Assembly (NCBI GenBank): GCA_004294445.1
Contig: REAZ01000018.1
Coordinates: forward strand, 1 to 64,000
Direction: 5' to 3'
DNA: 64,000 bases
Source: Cytophagales bacterium
GTDB taxonomy: Bacteria; Bacteroidota; Bacteroidia; Cytophagales; Thermoflexibacteraceae
Position 1 is the first letter of the stretch. The number at the start of each line of letters is the position of its first letter. The translations under genes were made by a program, and so were the position numbers. The notes beneath the pieces are model-generated. The model ran no database searches. It was not told where the DNA came from and was given only the letters and a program-made list of their open reading frames with translations. Below, piece after piece: positions 62,482 to 64,000 of this stretch.

Positions 62482-63357
62482 TTGAAAAAAATCTATCCTA
62501 CATACTGCATAGCTAACTATCCTGAAAATGACGGATTAGAGCAAATTGGCAACACTTTCTATATTACTAAACTATCGAGTTTGGTGCAAGGCTTCCCCAA
62601 TATAGATAAGCCACATACGCATACTTTTTATATGCTGATGATAGTAACTCAAGGGACAGGTCGGCATACGATTGATTTTGTCGATTATCCTATTCATGCC
62701 TTTGCTACTTTTTTCTTAACTCCAGGTCAGGTGCATAGCTGGGAACTTTCCCCAAACGTAGATGGATATGCTATTTTCTTTGAGGCTAATTTTTTTATCC
62801 AAACCTACAAGAGCAGATTGTACGAATATCCTTTTTTTAATTCTCAAGAGAGCCTGCCCTACTTAGCTATTTCTGGAGATACAAATTTCATTCACAGTAT
62901 GCTTACTTATCAGTATCAGACCTACCTTGCCGCCACGCCCACAAAGCCTGATATTCTGCTCGCCTACTTATATATAATCTTAGAATACCTAAAGCGCATC
63001 TATGACGAGCAGCCACCCAAACAAGTGAATAGCCCGCATTTTTCTAAGTGGAGAAACTTTGAAATACTACTTAATGAGCATTTTAGTAAAAAGAAAGAGG
63101 TGGGGGAGTATGCAAAAATGATGAATATCTCTGCCAATTATCTCAACGTACTTTGCAAAAACAGTGTAGGGAAAACAGCAAGCCAGCTTATTCAAGAACG
63201 TATTATCACAGAAGCCAAAAGATTATTAGTCCATACTTCTTTGAATATCAAGGAAATTAGCTATCAGCTTGGCTTTGAAGACTATGCTTATTTTTCTCGT
63301 TTTTTTAAAAAATACGCCCAACTAACAGCAGAGGGGTTCAGAAAATCTCACAAATAA
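62482..63357 (+). CDS. AraC-family transcriptional regulator
   Basis: A 291-residue regulator with an N-terminal cupin-like ligand domain (HTHTFYMLMIVTQGTGRHTID, about 45-70) and a C-terminal pair of helix-turn-helix motifs (about 190-291: NISANYLNVLCKNSVG and NIKEISYQLGFEDYAYFSRFFKKYA). The start is a TTG, 19 bp after the porin stop; no nearby ATG fits. It probably senses a sulfur metabolite and controls the surrounding island, in the role that CstR plays in Gram-positive bacteria, but that is inference. Confidence 0.87.
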   Translation: MKKIYPTYCIANYPENDGLEQIGNTFYITKLSSLVQGFPNIDKPHTHTFYMLMIVTQGTGRHTIDFVDYPIHAFATFFLTPGQVHSWELSPNVDGYAIFFEANFFIQTYKSRLYEYPFFNSQESLPYLAISGDTNFIHSMLTYQYQTYLAATPTKPDILLAYLYIILEYLKRIYDEQPPKQVNSPHFSKWRNFEILLNEHFSKKKEVGEYAKMMNISANYLNVLCKNSVGKTASQLIQERIITEAKRLLVHTSLNIKEISYQLGFEDYAYFSRFFKKYAQLTAEGFRKSHK

Positions 63358-63569
63358 ATAATTTGTCCAACTTATTGCCGTATCTATCCATTTTATTATT
63401 TTTTAAGTAAGCGTATTTTTGCTCTTGCGAATTGCATAGGGAGAAATGAGCAAATTTCAGCGATGCAGCCTCTACAAAAGAAAATGAAAAGTATATCTTG
63501 CAAGGCAGATTATCTCAACTCTCACCGTCTGATTTCTCTCGTTTTTTACACTTTAATTCAATCGTAAAT

Positions 63570-64000
63570 ATGGAAAAAACACATCATCAAATTATCATTG
63601 TTGGCGGAGGCAATGCAGGCATTGCTGTTGCCGCACAATTATTCCGCAGTAATAGTCGCTTAGACATTGCGATTATTGAGCCTTCGGAAAAGCACTATTA
63701 CCAACCCGCATGGACATTAGTGGGCGGCGGTGATTTTGACATTCAGAAAACAGTAAGACCGCAGGCGGAGGTGATGCCAAAGCAGGCAAAATGGATAAAA
63801 AGTAAAGTTACAAAACTTAACCCCGATAACAACGAAGTAACTTGCAGCAACGGAAATACTTATAGTTACGATTTTTTAGTAGTTGCCCTCGGCATTCAGC
63901 TGGACTGGCACCTAATCAAAGGGTTGGCGGGCAACTTAGGGAAAAATGGCGTTACCAGCAACTACTCCTTTGATGTCGCTCCTTATACCTACGAGTGCAT
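63570..64000 (+). CDS. sqr: Sulfide:quinone oxidoreductase, partial (5' end)
   Basis: FAD enzyme that oxidises sulfide to persulfide or polysulfide and passes electrons to quinone, the source of substrate for the persulfide dioxygenase. The reading frame from ATG 63570 gives the N-terminal FAD motif VGGGNAGIAVAAQL, then the typical SEKHYYQPAWTLVGGG of the type II (human-like) SQR. It runs off the end of the window at about 143 codons, so the active cysteines and C-terminus are not seen. It lies 212 bp after the AraC gene. Confidence 0.85.
   Translation, partial: MEKTHHQIIIVGGGNAGIAVAAQLFRSNSRLDIAIIEPSEKHYYQPAWTLVGGGDFDIQKTVRPQAEVMPKQAKWIKSKVTKLNPDNNEVTCSNGNTYSYDFLVVALGIQLDWHLIKGLAGNLGKNGVTSNYSFDVAPYTYEC

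Noticed and set aside
63414-63421. TATTTTTG as a promoter of sqr
   Set aside because: It fits TAnnTTTG but has no -33 box and is 150 bases from the start; too weak to list.
1-64000. tRNA, rRNA or riboswitch genes
   Set aside because: None of the longer gaps (5299-5550, 10812-11233, 12338-12608, 14205-14471, 17616-17958, 18487-18844, 25359-25605, 63358-63569) showed a cloverleaf or known aptamer by eye; a covariance-model search would be needed to exclude them fully.

Overview
The window is chromosomal DNA of a member of the Bacteroidota, most likely a Cytophagales-type gliding bacterium. The evidence is AT-rich sequence, starts without Shine-Dalgarno sites, repeated promoter elements of the Bacteroidota form (TAnnTTTG, several with an upstream TTG about 19-20 bases away), a PorE-like OmpA/PD40/TPR lipoprotein of the type IX secretion type, a GldM-C-like domain, DUF4097, tricorn-like S41 protease and TlpA-type thioredoxin proteins. 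The species cannot be fixed from sequence alone. No rRNA, tRNA, CRISPR array, transposase or phage gene was recognised.

Layout. 0-5.3 kb (minus): parC followed 22 bp later by a restriction-modification pair, with the endonuclease-like gene before the methyltransferase. 5.5-9 kb (plus): STAS/anti-sigma-type kinase pair, a class A beta-lactamase-like lipoprotein, moeA and a small membrane protein. 9-23 kb: orphan eboA, radC, a 58-codon ORF, AI-2E family transporter, hisC, a secreted protein, galE, a large conserved protein of unknown function, rplS, yceI, accB-accC, and the PorE-like lipoprotein. 23-36 kb: small metabolic and envelope genes (cupin, DUF1287, CoA transferase, SDR, TPR lipoprotein, FAD oxidoreductase, lytic transglycosylase, LOG protein, DUF4097), then a transmembrane kinase-like protein with TPR and a GldM-C-like tail, a class C beta-lactamase-like hydrolase and a TlpA-type thioredoxin. 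36.8-40.3 kb: a 1177-residue CHAT-STAND NTPase-LRR protein. 40-53 kb: sugar-kinase-like phosphotransferase, msrB, tandem ABC ATPase, O-methyltransferase, VF530 protein, DbpA-like helicase, tricorn-like protease, Ycf48-like protein, SpoIIE-type phosphatase.

53-64 kb (plus) is a sulfur island: TauE/SafE exporter, MFS transporter, a CstB-like persulfide dioxygenase/rhodanese, a secreted protein joining a CHAT/caspase-like domain, a thioredoxin and a PA14 domain, a split YeeE/YedE sulfur-compound permease, a TsdA-like dihaem cytochrome, an outer-membrane porin, an AraC-type regulator and the start of a sulfide:quinone oxidoreductase that runs off the window. Together they suggest import and oxidation of sulfide, persulfide and thiosulfate with local control.

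The most unusual items are the CHAT-thioredoxin-PA14 fusion, the kinase-TPR-GldM-C protein, the CHAT-STAND-LRR protein, and intergenic-type repeats that appear to have been absorbed into coding sequence in the sulfur island.
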